Notes: generated from the sequence alone by a model not told the origin. DNA of 64,000 bases from Pseudomonas extremaustralis (GCF_900102035.1 NZ_LT629689.1:1922001-1986000); one strand, 5' to 3'. Shown: positions 44,234-54,751, counted from the stretch's first letter. Made by a program: numbers and translations.

Positions 44234-44983
44234 ATGAACACTTACCGTTGGCTGACGGTCATGTGCCTGGCAGCCTCAATGCCCGCTTACGCATCAACGG
44301 CCTTCAAGCCTATCGAACTCAAGGATTCGGAAATGGCGAATCTACGCGGTCGGTATGTGATGCCCGGGCGAATCATCAGTTTCGGCATTGTCATGAGCAG
44401 CACCTGGACCAACTCTGCCGGGGCCAGCGTCACAGGCAGTGCCACCATGCAGATCGACAAATCGACCGTCACCCCGCAGTTCTACGTGCAGATTACCGGT
44501 AGCGACGGCAATGGCGGCACCCAGCAACCCAATGGCACCGGTACCGTCGTAGGCGGCACCGGATTGGGCAGCGGCCAAGGCGTGACCCAAAGCGTACGCG
44601 CCGCCGGTGACGGCAACACTGCCAACAACGCGGTCGACGTCAACGTCACGCAAAACGGCCTGGCGCCGGCGAACTACGCCCAATCCGGCGAGGCCCTGGT
44701 GGCCGGTCAAGCGATTACCGGCAGTACCACCGCCGGCCAAGTCACCGTCTCGGCCAAGAACGGCGGGCTGCAAATGTCGCTCCTGGCCAATAACAATCAA
44801 GGCAATGTCATCCAGCAAATCGGCGGTGGCAACGTCCTGCAAGGCACGGTGATCCAGGGCAACAGCAATATGATCAATAACCTGACCCAACTTAACGTGG
44901 TAATGGGCAACACCGGTCTTAACAACATCACGCGAAACCTTAACTTAGATCAACTTAAAGGCCTACGCACGAACGGCTATTGA
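44234..44983 (+). CDS. fapE: Fap amyloid-associated protein FapE
   Basis: 249 residues with signal peptide MNTYRWLTVMCLAASMPAYA. The body is rich in Gly, Asn, Thr and Gln, with strands like NVIQQIGGGNVLQGTVIQGN and NGGLQMSLLANNNQGNVI. FapE is a minor component found with Fap fibres. Position between fapD and fapF and the composition support the call. Its exact role, possibly capping or anchoring, is not established. Confidence 0.86.
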   Translation: MNTYRWLTVMCLAASMPAYASTAFKPIELKDSEMANLRGRYVMPGRIISFGIVMSSTWTNSAGASVTGSATMQIDKSTVTPQFYVQITGSDGNGGTQQPNGTGTVVGGTGLGSGQGVTQSVRAAGDGNTANNAVDVNVTQNGLAPANYAQSGEALVAGQAITGSTTAGQVTVSAKNGGLQMSLLANNNQGNVIQQIGGGNVLQGTVIQGNSNMINNLTQLNVVMGNTGLNNITRNLNLDQLKGLRTNGY

Positions 44984-45033
44984 ACTACGCTGAGCCACGA
45001 CACTTACGCAGTTAGAATGGGACGGCTGACTTC

Positions 45034-46338
45034 ATGCATCGATCTTTATCGCTACGTGCCGTGATTTGTTTGAGTACGCTCCTGCCCGCATCTATCTTGT
45101 ATGCCGCGCCGGATACCGACATTGAAACGCTGAAACAAGAACTTCTGGAGCTCAAGCAACGCTACGAAGTGCAGCAAAAAGCACTGGCAGTGCTGGAGCA
45201 ACGGGTCCGGCAGGTGGAAGATCAGCCTGCGACGCCCGCGCCCAAGCGCCTGGTCAAATCCCCCGCCGACCTCAGAAAAGGCACCACGGTGGCGGGCGCG
45301 CCAGGGGTTGGCGCTGGCGCAGCGTCAGGCGGTGCCGGTGGCGGCAGCTCCTATGGGCAAAGCCTCAAGGATGATTCGACCCCCGCGCAGAGCGTCAGCA
45401 ACTTGTACAACGAGGCCAGCGGCTTTTTCGGCAATGGCAAGTTCAGCTTCGAGACGGGCCTCACCTACGCCCGTTACGACGCGCGCCAGCTGACCCTCAA
45501 CGGCTTTCTGGCGCTGGACTCGATTTTCCTCGGCAATATCAACCTGGACCGGATCAAGGCGGATAACTGGACCCTGGACCTGACCGGGCGCTACAACGTC
45601 GATAACCGTTGGCAGTTCGATATAAACGTGCCGGTGGTGTATCGCGAATCGACCTACCAGTCAGGCGGGGCCAACAACAGTGGCACCACGACGTCGGAAG
45701 AATCGGTCACACGCAACCCGACCCTGGGCGACGTCAATTTCGGCATTGCCTACAAATTCCTCGACGAAACCGACAGCTTGCCGGACGCGGTCGTATCGTT
45801 ACGGGTCAAGGCGCCTACGGGTAAAGAGCCCTATGGCATCAAGCTGGTCGAATCGCAAAACAATAACAACCTGTACGTGCCGGAAAGCCTGCCCACGGGT
45901 AACGGCGTCTGGTCGGTCACGCCGGGCATTTCCCTGGTCAAGACCTTTGACCCGGCGGTCCTGTTCGGTTCGTTTTCCTACACCCACAACTTCGAGGACT
46001 CCTTCAGCGATATCAGCTCCAATGTCGGCCAGAAAGTCGGTGGCAAGGTCAACCTGGGTGACAGCTTCCAGTTGGGTGTCGGTGTAGCGTTCGCGCTGAA
46101 CGAGAAGATGAGTATGTCGTTCTCGGTATCCGACCTGGTGCAACGCAGGAGCAAGCTCAAGCCTGATGGCGGCGACTGGCAGTCGGTGGTGTCCAGCGAT
46201 GGCAACGCTGGCTACTTCAACGTGGGCATGACCATTGCGGCATCGCCGAACCTGACCATCGTGCCGAACCTGGCGATCGGGATGACGGATGATGCGCCGG
46301 ACTTTACGTTTAGCTTGAAGTTTCCGTATTACTTTTGA
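45034..46338 (+). CDS. fapF: Fap outer-membrane secretion channel FapF
   Basis: 434 residues. A signal peptide ends near ILYA. An N-terminal coiled coil follows (about 30-62, [31 protein letters not shown]), then a Gly/Ala/Ser linker. The last 300 residues form a beta-barrel ending [12 protein letters not shown], with a terminal Phe. FapF trimers export Fap subunits through the outer membrane; the coiled coil gates the pore. It is the last gene of the operon, closed by the terminator at 46429. Confidence 0.91.
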   Translation: MHRSLSLRAVICLSTLLPASILYAAPDTDIETLKQELLELKQRYEVQQKALAVLEQRVRQVEDQPATPAPKRLVKSPADLRKGTTVAGAPGVGAGAASGGAGGGSSYGQSLKDDSTPAQSVSNLYNEASGFFGNGKFSFETGLTYARYDARQLTLNGFLALDSIFLGNINLDRIKADNWTLDLTGRYNVDNRWQFDINVPVVYRESTYQSGGANNSGTTTSEESVTRNPTLGDVNFGIAYKFLDETDSLPDAVVSLRVKAPTGKEPYGIKLVESQNNNNLYVPESLPTGNGVWSVTPGISLVKTFDPAVLFGSFSYTHNFEDSFSDISSNVGQKVGGKVNLGDSFQLGVGVAFALNEKMSMSFSVSDLVQRRSKLKPDGGDWQSVVSSDGNAGYFNVGMTIAASPNLTIVPNLAIGMTDDAPDFTFSLKFPYYF

Positions 46339-46349
46339 TTGGGGTTGAG

Positions 46350-46417
46350 GGGCTGCTTTGCAGCCCTGCGCGGGGCAAGCCCGCTTGCCAGAGGAGGACC
46401 GCTTGAGATAGGCGGTC
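46350..46417. repeat. Cluster of three small hairpins after fapF
   Basis: GGGCTGC-TTT-GCAGCCC (46350-46366), GCGGG-GCAAG-CCCGC (46370-46384) and GACCGC...GCGGTC (46398-46417) lie in a row between fapF and the terminator. The middle one resembles a REP core. They may be a decayed repeat element or stabilise the fap mRNA end. Confidence 0.4.
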
Positions 46418-46428
46418 TGGACATAAGG

Positions 46429-46466
46429 AAAAGCCCCGCAACGATAAGGGTCGTTGCGGGGCTTTT
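46429..46466. terminator. Bidirectional terminator between fapF and the sigma-54 activator
   Basis: AAAAGCCCCGCAACGA - TAAGGG - TCGTTGCGGGGCTTTT is a 16-bp perfect stem with A-tract and T-tract on either side, between convergent genes. Confidence 0.92.
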
Positions 46467-46479
46467 CGGTTTACCCGCC

Positions 46480-47805
46480 CTAGCGGATCTGGTGTTTGTG
46501 CAGCAACCGGTAGAACGTCGGCCGGGAAATCCCCAGGACACGGGCCGCGACGCTCATGTTGTCGCTGTGCCGGTTGAGCACATCGCACAGCGCCTGACGC
46601 TCGGCGCGCTGCTTATAGTCTTCCAGTGTAGCCATCGGCGGCGAAATTGCCTGCACGCCTTGCAATCCCAGATCAGCGGCCTCGATCTGCCGTCCTTCGG
46701 CAAGTACCAGGCCACGACGCACGCGGTTGGCCAGCTCCCTGACATTCCCCGGCCAAGCATGCTCACCCATGGCGACCAGGGCATCGTCACTGAAGCTACG
46801 GGGGCGGCGTCCGGTTTCCTGGCTGTAGAAACGCGAGAAATGGTTGGCCAGCATCGCTATATCGCCATGGCGTTCACGCAAGGGAGCGGTGACCACCTGC
46901 AAGACATTGAGGCGGTAATACAGGTCTTCGCGAAAAGCGCCCTTCGCCACTGCGGCCTCCAGGTCGACGTGGGTCGCGGCCAATACCCGCACATCAACGG
47001 GAATCGGCTGGCTACCCCCCACGCGCTCGATCTGTTTCTCCTGTAGGAAACGCAGCAGATTGGCTTGCAGCTCCATCGGCAAATCACCGATTTCATCCAG
47101 GAACAGCGTTCCGCCATTGGCTGCCTCGATACGCCCGATCTTGCGCTGATGGGCGCCGGTGAATGCGCCCTTCTCGTGGCCGAACAGCTCCGATTGGATC
47201 AAGTGTTCAGGGATCGCTCCGCAGTTGATCGCCACAAACGGCTTGGCATGGCGCTGGGATTGACGGTGCAGGGTCTTGGCCACCAGCTCTTTACCGGTGC
47301 CGCTGTCGCCCCGGATCAACACCGGGGATTCGGTGGGCGCCAATTTGGACAACAGTTTGCGCAATTCGCGAATCGGCCGACTGTCACCCAGCAATTCATG
47401 CTCCGGTTCATCCACCTGCGTGTAGCCCTTGCCCCGCAGGCGCGCCATGCCGAACGCACGGCCCAGGGTGACCTGCACGCGGGCGACATCGAACGGCAAG
47501 GTATGGAAGTCGAAGAACCATTCGCAGACAAAATCACCCACGTTCTGCAAACGCAGTACGTCCTGGCTGAGTACCGCAATCCACTCGGTGCCGCTGCGGC
47601 CGATCAGCTCTTTGACCGCTTCGGGGCGCTCAAGGTGGTAGGGCTGCAAACGCAGCAGGCCAACGTCGCAGGAGCGGTCCCCCACGGACTCCAGCGCACA
47701 GCTGTCGACCTCCCAGCCGGCGGCGCGCAGGCCGGGCAATAACGCGTAGCAGTCGTCACAGGGGTCGACCACAAGCAAGCGGCGCGGCGCAGGTGTAACA
47801 CTCAT
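46480..47805 (-). CDS. Sigma-54-dependent transcriptional activator, VpsR-like N-terminal domain
   Basis: 441 residues. The N-terminal part (1-130, RRLLVVDPCDDCYALLPGLR) is receiver-like but lacks a phospho-acceptor in the usual place, as in VpsR/FleQ-type proteins. The AAA+ domain (about 140-370) has Walker A GDSGTGKE, the sigma-54-contact loop GAFTGA, Walker B GGTLFLDEIGDLP and R-fingers. A Fis-type helix-turn-helix ends the protein (SVAARVLGISRPTFYRLLHK). It is convergent with the fap operon, whose promoter is sigma-54-like. It is therefore the best local candidate for the fap activator, possibly responsive to cyclic-di-GMP. The target is an inference. Confidence 0.9.
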   Translation of the reverse strand: MSVTPAPRRLLVVDPCDDCYALLPGLRAAGWEVDSCALESVGDRSCDVGLLRLQPYHLERPEAVKELIGRSGTEWIAVLSQDVLRLQNVGDFVCEWFFDFHTLPFDVARVQVTLGRAFGMARLRGKGYTQVDEPEHELLGDSRPIRELRKLLSKLAPTESPVLIRGDSGTGKELVAKTLHRQSQRHAKPFVAINCGAIPEHLIQSELFGHEKGAFTGAHQRKIGRIEAANGGTLFLDEIGDLPMELQANLLRFLQEKQIERVGGSQPIPVDVRVLAATHVDLEAAVAKGAFREDLYYRLNVLQVVTAPLRERHGDIAMLANHFSRFYSQETGRRPRSFSDDALVAMGEHAWPGNVRELANRVRRGLVLAEGRQIEAADLGLQGVQAISPPMATLEDYKQRAERQALCDVLNRHSDNMSVAARVLGISRPTFYRLLHKHQIR

Positions 47806-48162
47806 GACTATTCCTTGGCGTCAAAATTGCTGGGTTTATTAGCGACAAAGTTATTTAGAAACAAGGGTTTGTGACGCCTGATCTTTACACTAGCAAGGTC
47901 TTGACGCGGTGCTTGTACCGTTTAGCTATAAGTACGGGCAAAACTCACCCATTGATGTTTTCGGCGAAAAGTTACGCACCACTGAAACTTTCATTCGGCT
48001 TTCAAAACAGCCGCTTACATGATCCCTATCAGGGAAAGTTAAAATTTCTCGCACTAACATGTGACCCGTACCCGGTCATCGTGCATCAGTACAAGTAACC
48101 CGCCGCACGGTCAGCCCAACCGCCGGCAATCACCTGAATGGGCAATGAGAGAGAAGACCCGC
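47806..48162. other. Intergenic region between activator gene and small ORF
   Basis: This 357-base, relatively AT-rich region carries no convincing ORF. It must hold the promoters of the activator (minus) and of the 86-residue gene (plus). A TTGACG hexamer at about 47900 with TATAAG 19 bases on is a weak plus-strand promoter candidate. TCCCT-ATC-AGGGA (48023-48035) is a small dyad. Nothing else is recognised. Confidence 0.5.
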
Positions 48163-48423
48163 ATGAACGCTCCGCTCCGCATCAACGAAGCTCTTTTGAT
48201 CGCAGACCGTGCTTTCCAGCCCTTTCAGTGTGTGGCCTGGCAAGATGGCAATGGCGCTCTCAGCCTGAGCGTCATCGACCGCACCAATAACCGTATTGGC
48301 AGTAAACAATTGTCGTCGAGCACTTATACCGATCCGGCGCAATTGGAAAACTTGCTCTTGCAAGCCCGCGCTGAACTCGACAAACATGGCTACCAGTTGC
48401 AATCCTGGGCCATGCCGAAGTAA
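48163..48423 (+). CDS. Small conserved-looking protein, unknown
   Basis: 86 residues from ATG 48163, preceded by GAGAGAAG. A compact alpha/beta protein without signal or TM: INEALLIADRAFQPFQCVAW, LSLSVIDRTNNRIGSKQLSS, YTDPAQLENLLLQARAELD, HGYQLQSWAMPK. The in-frame upstream part to 48061 has poor coding character. It is followed by a 15-bp stem. The function is not recognised. Confidence 0.72.
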   Translation: MNAPLRINEALLIADRAFQPFQCVAWQDGNGALSLSVIDRTNNRIGSKQLSSSTYTDPAQLENLLLQARAELDKHGYQLQSWAMPK

Positions 48424-48434
48424 TTCAAGGCTGT

Positions 48435-48477
48435 AACCTGCGCTCATTGCCCGACAATAAAACAATGAGCGCAGGTT
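48435..48477. terminator. 15-bp perfect inverted repeat after the small ORF
   Basis: AACCTGCGCTCATTG (48435-48449) and its exact complement (48463-48477) enclose a 13-base loop. It lies between the 86-residue gene and the convergent HAD hydrolase gene. There is no T-run, so it is either a bidirectional terminator of unusual form or a structured 3' end. Confidence 0.55.
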
Positions 48478-48498
48478 CAGCGTTAGAGCGAACGTTTA

Positions 48499-49323
48499 TT
48501 ATCGCCCCGCAAGAATAAACCGCTCGAAGGCCTCCGCGGCGCCCTCTTCGATATTACTGCCGGTCACTACATTGGCCCGACGCTTGACCGCCTCTTCCGC
48601 CTGCCCCATGGCAATCGACAACCCGGCCACCTCGAACATCGCCGGATCATTGCCACCATCGCCAATCGCCACGGTCTGTTCCAACGCAACCCCGAGATGA
48701 GCCGCCAGGGTCTTCAAGGCTTCGCCCTTGTTGGCCAGCATCGCCGTCACGTCCAGATACACCGGTTGCGAACGAGACACCTGGGCCAATCCATGGACCC
48801 TGGGCTGTAACTGCGCTTCCAGTTGCACCAGCAACTGCGCGTTGTTGCTGGCGGCAACGATTTTGTCGACCCGATCCAGGAACGGCTCAAAACTCTCCAC
48901 CACCCGCGGCCCATAACCCAACCCATGGGCTTCGCGCGGCTCCATTGGGCCAGGCGCATCACGACGCAACCAGTCGCCGTCGGCAAATACCCACACTTCC
49001 ACATCCGGCTCGGCCGAGAACAGCGCCAGCGTCACCAGTGCGGCGTCAGCCGGCAGATAGTGGGCAACCAGAATGCTGCCATCCGGATTGAACAGCGTGC
49101 CGCCGTTGAAGGCTGCGAGCGGGATATCGATGTCAAAGGTCTCAATCAGGTGCCGCATGGCCCTGGGCGGTCGCCCGCTGGCCAGGCTGAACAGCACGCC
49201 AGCTTCACGCAAAGCGCGAACGGCATCGGCGGTGCGCTGGCCAAGGCTGTGATCCGGATGCAGCAACGTGCCGTCCACGTCACTGAGGATAAAACGGATG
49301 GGATGAATCGCCGCATCACTCAT
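48499..49323 (-). CDS. Cof-type HAD-IIB sugar/nucleotide phosphatase
   Basis: 274 residues with the HAD motifs in order: motif I FILSDVDGTLLHPDHSLG (nucleophile Asp in DVDGT), motif II LASGRPPRAM, the lysine of motif III in KGEALKTLA, and motif IV VAIGDGGNDPAMFE. The cap is of the IIB type. It dephosphorylates a small phospho-metabolite. Its ATG overlaps the zwf stop by four bases, so it is the third gene of a gnd-zwf-HAD operon. A role on a pentose-phosphate-pathway intermediate or damage product is plausible but unproven. Confidence 0.88.
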   Translation of the reverse strand: MSDAAIHPIRFILSDVDGTLLHPDHSLGQRTADAVRALREAGVLFSLASGRPPRAMRHLIETFDIDIPLAAFNGGTLFNPDGSILVAHYLPADAALVTLALFSAEPDVEVWVFADGDWLRRDAPGPMEPREAHGLGYGPRVVESFEPFLDRVDKIVAASNNAQLLVQLEAQLQPRVHGLAQVSRSQPVYLDVTAMLANKGEALKTLAAHLGVALEQTVAIGDGGNDPAMFEVAGLSIAMGQAEEAVKRRANVVTGSNIEEGAAEAFERFILAGR

Positions 49324-50839
49324 CCGAGCGAGTGCCAGGCACGGCCATCGCGGGCCAGCAACGCATCGGCGGCAGCCGGCCCGTCTTCACCGGCCTTGTA
49401 GGTTTGAATCCCGCCATCGGCCTTCCACGCGTCGAGGAACGGTTGCACCGCCCGCCAGCCGTTCTCGATATTGTCGGCGCGTTGAAACAAGGTCTGGTCG
49501 CCGGTCATGCAGTCGTAGATCAGGGTTTCGTAACCTGTCGACGGTTGCATCTCGAAGAAGTCTTCGTAGGCAAAACCCAGCTCGATGTTGGCCACGTCCA
49601 GGGTCGGCCCAGGCCGTTTCGCCAGCAGGTCGAACCACATGCCTTCATTGGGCTGGATCTGGATTTTCAGGTGAGTGGGCTTGAGTTCATCGACCTCGGT
49701 GTCGCGGAACTGCGCATAGGGCGCCGGCTTGAAGCAGATCACGATCTCGGTGTCGCGAACGCTCATGCGCTTGCCGGTACGCAGGTAGAACGGCACACCG
49801 ACCCAGCGCCAGTTGTCGATCATCACCTTGAGGGCCACAAAGGTCTCGGTGCCGCTGTCGGCGTCGACGTTGGCTTCTTCGCGGTAGCCGGGCACAGGCT
49901 TGCCACCGATTTCGCCGGCGGTGTACTGGCCACGTACCGAGTTGGCCCGCGCATCCTCAGGGGACCAGGGCCGTACCGCGCCGATCACCTTGGCCTTCTC
50001 GCCACGCACCGCGTCGGCACCGAACGCCGCCGGCGGTTCCATGGCCACCATCGCCAGCAACTGGAACAGATGGTTGGGCACCATGTCACGCAGGGTGCCG
50101 GTTTTCTCGAAGAAATTGCCCCGGGTTTCCACGCCGACGGTTTCGGCGGCGGTGATTTGCACGTGATCGATGTAATGGTTGTTCCAGAAAGCCTCGAACA
50201 GCACGTTGGAAAAACGGCTGACCAGGATGTTCTGCACCGTCTCCTTGCCCAGGTAATGGTCGATGCGATAGATCTGCTTCTCGCTCATCACTTTCAGGAG
50301 ACTGGCGTTCAGCGCCTCAGCGGTGGCGAGGTCAGAGCCAAAAGGCTTTTCGATCACCACGCGACGGAAACTGTGCTCGGTTTCCGTCAGCAGGCCGGCA
50401 CTGCCCAGGCGCTGCACCACGTCACTGAAGAAACGCGGCGCGGTGGCCAGGTAAAACACTGCGTTGCCGGTGCCACTGTCGGCGATCTTCGTGCCGATGT
50501 CGGTGTAGGTGTTGTCGTCGAGGAAATCGCCCTTGACGTAGCTGATGCCGTTGGCCAATTGCGCCCAGAGTTGTGGGTCCAGGGCGTTGTCGGCATTGCC
50601 CTTGACCTTGCTGGCCGCCTCAGTGCGAATGAAGTCTTCAAGTTTCTTGGCAAAGTCGGCATCGCTGATGGCGTTGTGATCCACGCCCACGATGCGCAGG
50701 CCGGGCCCCAGCAGCCCATCACGACTGAGGTTATACAGCGCTGGCATCAGCAGGCGCTTGACCAGGTCGCCATGGGCGCCAAACAGAAACAATGTGGTGG
50801 GTGGAGCGGGTTCGGCCTTGGTTTTCTTGCCGTTGGCGG

Positions 50840-50843
<4 letters not shown>
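49320..50843 (-). CDS. zwf: Glucose-6-phosphate 1-dehydrogenase
   Basis: 507 residues. The cofactor loop is [19 protein letters not shown] (family GxxGDLxxR/K), and the active-site signature RIDHYLGKE is present at about residue 193 with EKPFG upstream. It oxidises glucose-6-phosphate to 6-phosphogluconolactone. It overlaps gnd and the HAD gene by four bases each. Pseudomonads have several zwf copies; this one is linked to gnd rather than to hexR/pgl/eda. That corresponds to the second (ZwfB-like) copy and not the Entner-Doudoroff one. Confidence 0.94.
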
Positions 50844-51823
<980 letters not shown>

Positions 51824-52093
51824 GTGCTGATGCTCCTAACTACAAAAAAATGTGTGACATAGTTTATAGCGCAATGAGGCTAATGAGGGTTAGTCAGGCT
51901 CAGATCGGCGTAGTTTCATGCCCAAAAGTTGCCACTGTTTCAGCATCACGGCATAAAAAGTCACACGACCGCCAAAAATAAAAAAGTTCCCTTGCCTATA
52001 AAAAGAATTCAGAATTGCCGCCGACTGCTGCCGAGAACCTCGACTCAAGCGTTCCGGCACACCGCGACACACCGGCTATTTGCGAGGTAAGCA

Positions 52094-52273
52094 ATGAGCA
52101 CTGCACAGATGACCCGTCCGCCACAGACCCTCTACGTCACTCTCCGTCGCGATGAGTTACGCCAGCTGAAAGACGAGCGCGACCAACTGCAGCAGGAAGT
52201 CATGCGCCTACGCGCGCATATCCTCCAAGCCCAACTGGATCAGCCCGCCGGTACGCAACCCGCACTCTGCTGA
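52094..52273 (+). CDS. Small coiled-coil protein (59 aa)
   Basis: ATG 52094 has a GAGGTAA ribosome site. The translation is MSTAQMTRPPQTLYVTLRRD, ELRQLKDERDQLQQEVMRLR, then AHILQAQLDQPAGTQPALC and stop. Residues 20-50 form a clear heptad coiled coil (L/V/I at a/d positions). It resembles short Pseudomonas proteins annotated only as a DUF (possibly DUF6026). The YVTLRRDEL segment could be a beta strand plus DNA-binding or dimerisation helix. Function unknown. Confidence 0.72.
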   Translation: MSTAQMTRPPQTLYVTLRRDELRQLKDERDQLQQEVMRLRAHILQAQLDQPAGTQPALC

Positions 52274-52436
52274 ACCCGTTCATCAATTTGTAAGATAACG
52301 ACTACAGAAATCTCACAAATTTTTCACATCTACCTCCCGATACTCCCGCGCTCGAGGGCCATCCCATACCAGGGAGGCCTGTGCTCGCGTGCAGTTATGC
52401 GTGTCGAGCAAATGACTCACCGGGTTGGAGCACTGG

Positions 52437-54194
52437 ATGGCAATGTTCAAACGCAGCACCACGTCTGCGAAAGGTTTTGATTGGGCCGGTCTGGGCTGGC
52501 TATTTTTGTTTTTCTGGTATTTCTCCGGCATTACCCAACTGCTGATCCAACTCAGCGGCACCTCTGGCTTCAGTGGCTTTCGCCAAGCGTTCTTCTTGAG
52601 TGCCGTGTGGCTCGCGCCCCTGCTGATATTCCCACGCCGTACACGCTTGCTGGCCGCCTTGATCGGCGTGGTGCTGTGGGCCTGTTCCCTGGCGAGCCTG
52701 GGTTATTTCTTCATCTACCAGCAGGAATTCTCCCAAAGCGTCATCTTCATCATGTTCGAGTCGAACATCTCGGAAGCCGGGGAATACCTCACCCAATATT
52801 TTGCCTGGTGGATCGTACTCGCGTTCATTGCCCACACCGCTGTCGCCATTTTCCTGTGGACCCGGGTGCGTCCGGTGTATTTGCCGCGCGCTCAGGCGCT
52901 GGTGGCAGCAACGGCGATCCTGGTAGCGATCATCGGTTACCCGCTGGTCAAGCAGATCGCACGCAGTGACACCCTGGAAGATGCCATCGACCGCTTCGAA
53001 TCGCGTATCGAGCCGGCCGTGCCTTGGCAGATGATCGTCGGCTACCACCGTTACACCCAACAGCTGGACAACATGCAGGACATGCTCGACAGCGCCAGCC
53101 AGATCCCACCCTTGACCAATCTCAAGGACAACATGGCCGGCCAGCCTTCGACCCTGGTGCTGGTCATCGGCGAATCCACCAACCGCCAGCGCATGAGCCT
53201 CTATGGCTACCCGCGCAACACCACGCCGGAACTGGACAAGCTGCGCGACCAACTGGCGGTGTTCGACAACGTCATTACTCCACGTCCCTACACCATCGAA
53301 GCACTGCAACAGGTGCTGACGTTCGCCGACGAGGAAAACCCGGACCTGTACCTGAAGACGCCATCGGTCGTCAGCATGATGAAACAGGCCGGCTACAAGA
53401 CCTACTGGATCACCAACCAGCAGACCATGACCAAGCGCAACACCATGCTCACGACCTTTTCCGAACAGGCTGACGAGCAGGTGTACCTGAACAACAACCG
53501 TAACCAGAACGCACGCCAGTACGACGGCGACGTGCTGGCGCCGTTCGCCAAGGCGCTGGCTGATCCTGCCGAACGTAAATTCATCGTGGTGCACCTGCTG
53601 GGCACCCACATGAGCTACCAGTACCGCTACCCGCCGACATTCGAGAAGTTCACTGATCGCCAGGGCGTGCCCGCCGGGATCAGCGACGATCAACTGCCGA
53701 TCTACAACAGCTACGACAACGCAGTGCTGTACAACGACTTCGTGGTGTCGAGCCTGATCAAGGACTACGCCAAGACCGACCCCAATGGCTTTCTGCTGTA
53801 TCTGTCGGACCACGGCGAAGATGTATTCGACTCGGCCGGCCATGCCACCCTGGGGCGCAATGAAGGCAAACCGACAGCGCCGATGTACACCATTCCGTTC
53901 ATGGCCTATGCCTCGCCGAAATGGCGTGAAAGCCACGACTGGAAATTCGCCAGCGACCTGCAACGGCCTTACAGCAGCTCGCAATTGATCCACACCTGGG
54001 CGGATTTGGCCGGGCTGAGTTTCAACGAACTGGACCGCAGCAAAAGCCTGGTGAGCGACAGCTTCATCCCGCGCCCGCTGTTGATCGGCAACCCTTACCA
54101 GCGCGCCCAGAAGGCTTTGATCGACTTCAGTTTGATCAAACCGAAGAAGGCCAGCCCGGCCGATGTGGTCCTGCAGGACAAGCCAGCCTTGTAA
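52437..54194 (+). CDS. cptA: Phosphoethanolamine transferase, EptA/CptA family
   Basis: 585 residues from ATG 52437 (GGAG upstream). Five N-terminal TM helices (about 12-180) are followed by a periplasmic sulfatase-like domain. Catalytic and metal motifs are visible: VIGESTNRQRMSLYGYPRNT (the Thr after GES is the usual phospho-intermediate), THMSYQYRYPP and YLSDHGEDVF. Such enzymes transfer phosphoethanolamine from phosphatidylethanolamine to lipopolysaccharide core or lipid A. The Pseudomonas type with this layout is usually called CptA, but EptA is not excluded. It is monocistronic with a clear terminator. Confidence 0.85.
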   Translation: MAMFKRSTTSAKGFDWAGLGWLFLFFWYFSGITQLLIQLSGTSGFSGFRQAFFLSAVWLAPLLIFPRRTRLLAALIGVVLWACSLASLGYFFIYQQEFSQSVIFIMFESNISEAGEYLTQYFAWWIVLAFIAHTAVAIFLWTRVRPVYLPRAQALVAATAILVAIIGYPLVKQIARSDTLEDAIDRFESRIEPAVPWQMIVGYHRYTQQLDNMQDMLDSASQIPPLTNLKDNMAGQPSTLVLVIGESTNRQRMSLYGYPRNTTPELDKLRDQLAVFDNVITPRPYTIEALQQVLTFADEENPDLYLKTPSVVSMMKQAGYKTYWITNQQTMTKRNTMLTTFSEQADEQVYLNNNRNQNARQYDGDVLAPFAKALADPAERKFIVVHLLGTHMSYQYRYPPTFEKFTDRQGVPAGISDDQLPIYNSYDNAVLYNDFVVSSLIKDYAKTDPNGFLLYLSDHGEDVFDSAGHATLGRNEGKPTAPMYTIPFMAYASPKWRESHDWKFASDLQRPYSSSQLIHTWADLAGLSFNELDRSKSLVSDSFIPRPLLIGNPYQRAQKALIDFSLIKPKKASPADVVLQDKPAL

Positions 54195-54224
54195 CAGGAC
54201 GGCAAGGGGTTCCAACATTGAATC

Positions 54225-54250
54225 GGCGCCATTTCATGGCGCCTTTTTTT
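54225..54250 (+). terminator. Terminator of cptA
   Basis: GGCGCCAT - TTC - ATGGCGCC followed by seven Ts, 30 bases after the cptA stop. Confidence 0.93.
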
Positions 54251-54259
54251 CGCCTCTGA

Positions 54260-54751
54260 TTAAAGCGACTTGCTCCAGAACAACATGCGCCCATACGCCG
54301 GGTCGAACATCGAATCGTCGAAACCAAACTTGCGGTAGGCCGATTGGGCGACCGCATTGCCTTCAAGCACCTCCAGGGTAATCTTGCAGCAGCCACGCTG
54401 CCGGGCAATTTCCTCGACCTTCTGCAGCATTTTCTGACTCAGCCCCAGGCCACGAAACGGATTCATCACCACCACATCATGGACATTGACCAGGGGGCGG
54501 CAGGCAAACGTGGAAAAGCCTTCAAAACAGTTCACCAGCCCCGCCGGCTCACCGCCGACGAATGCCAGCACGCTGAAAGCATGAGGACGCTTGGCCAGTT
54601 CGGCCGGCAGTTGCTCCAGGAGATCGGCCGGCAGGCTGTGGCCTCCTCCCATGGGGTCTTGGGCGTAATGGTTGAGCACGCGGCCAATGGCTTCGGCGTG
54701 CACAGGGTTGCTGTAGCTGGCTTGCAGCACCAGGATATCTGGGTTGTCCAT
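54260..54751 (-). CDS. GNAT family N-acetyltransferase
   Basis: 163 residues from ATG 54751 with AGGAAGGAC directly upstream; the in-frame start at 54763 lacks a site. The GNAT acetyl-CoA loop is NPFRGLGLSQKMLQKVEEIA (about residues 97-116), and the C-terminal part has EGNAVAQSAYRKFGFDDS. A cytosolic acetyltransferase with unknown acceptor. It is convergent with cptA and separated by its terminator. Confidence 0.87.
   Translation of the reverse strand: MDNPDILVLQASYSNPVHAEAIGRVLNHYAQDPMGGGHSLPADLLEQLPAELAKRPHAFSVLAFVGGEPAGLVNCFEGFSTFACRPLVNVHDVVVMNPFRGLGLSQKMLQKVEEIARQRGCCKITLEVLEGNAVAQSAYRKFGFDDSMFDPAYGRMLFWSKSL

Noticed and set aside
47850..47866. AAACAAGGGTTTGT upstream of the sigma-54 activator gene as a copy of the fap dyad
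   Set aside because: It is only partly symmetrical and does not match the CTGTTTCA/TGAAACAG arms well enough to claim the same site.
52500..54218. 572-codon minus-strand frame across cptA
   Set aside because: Antisense shadow of a membrane phosphoethanolamine transferase with clear catalytic motifs.
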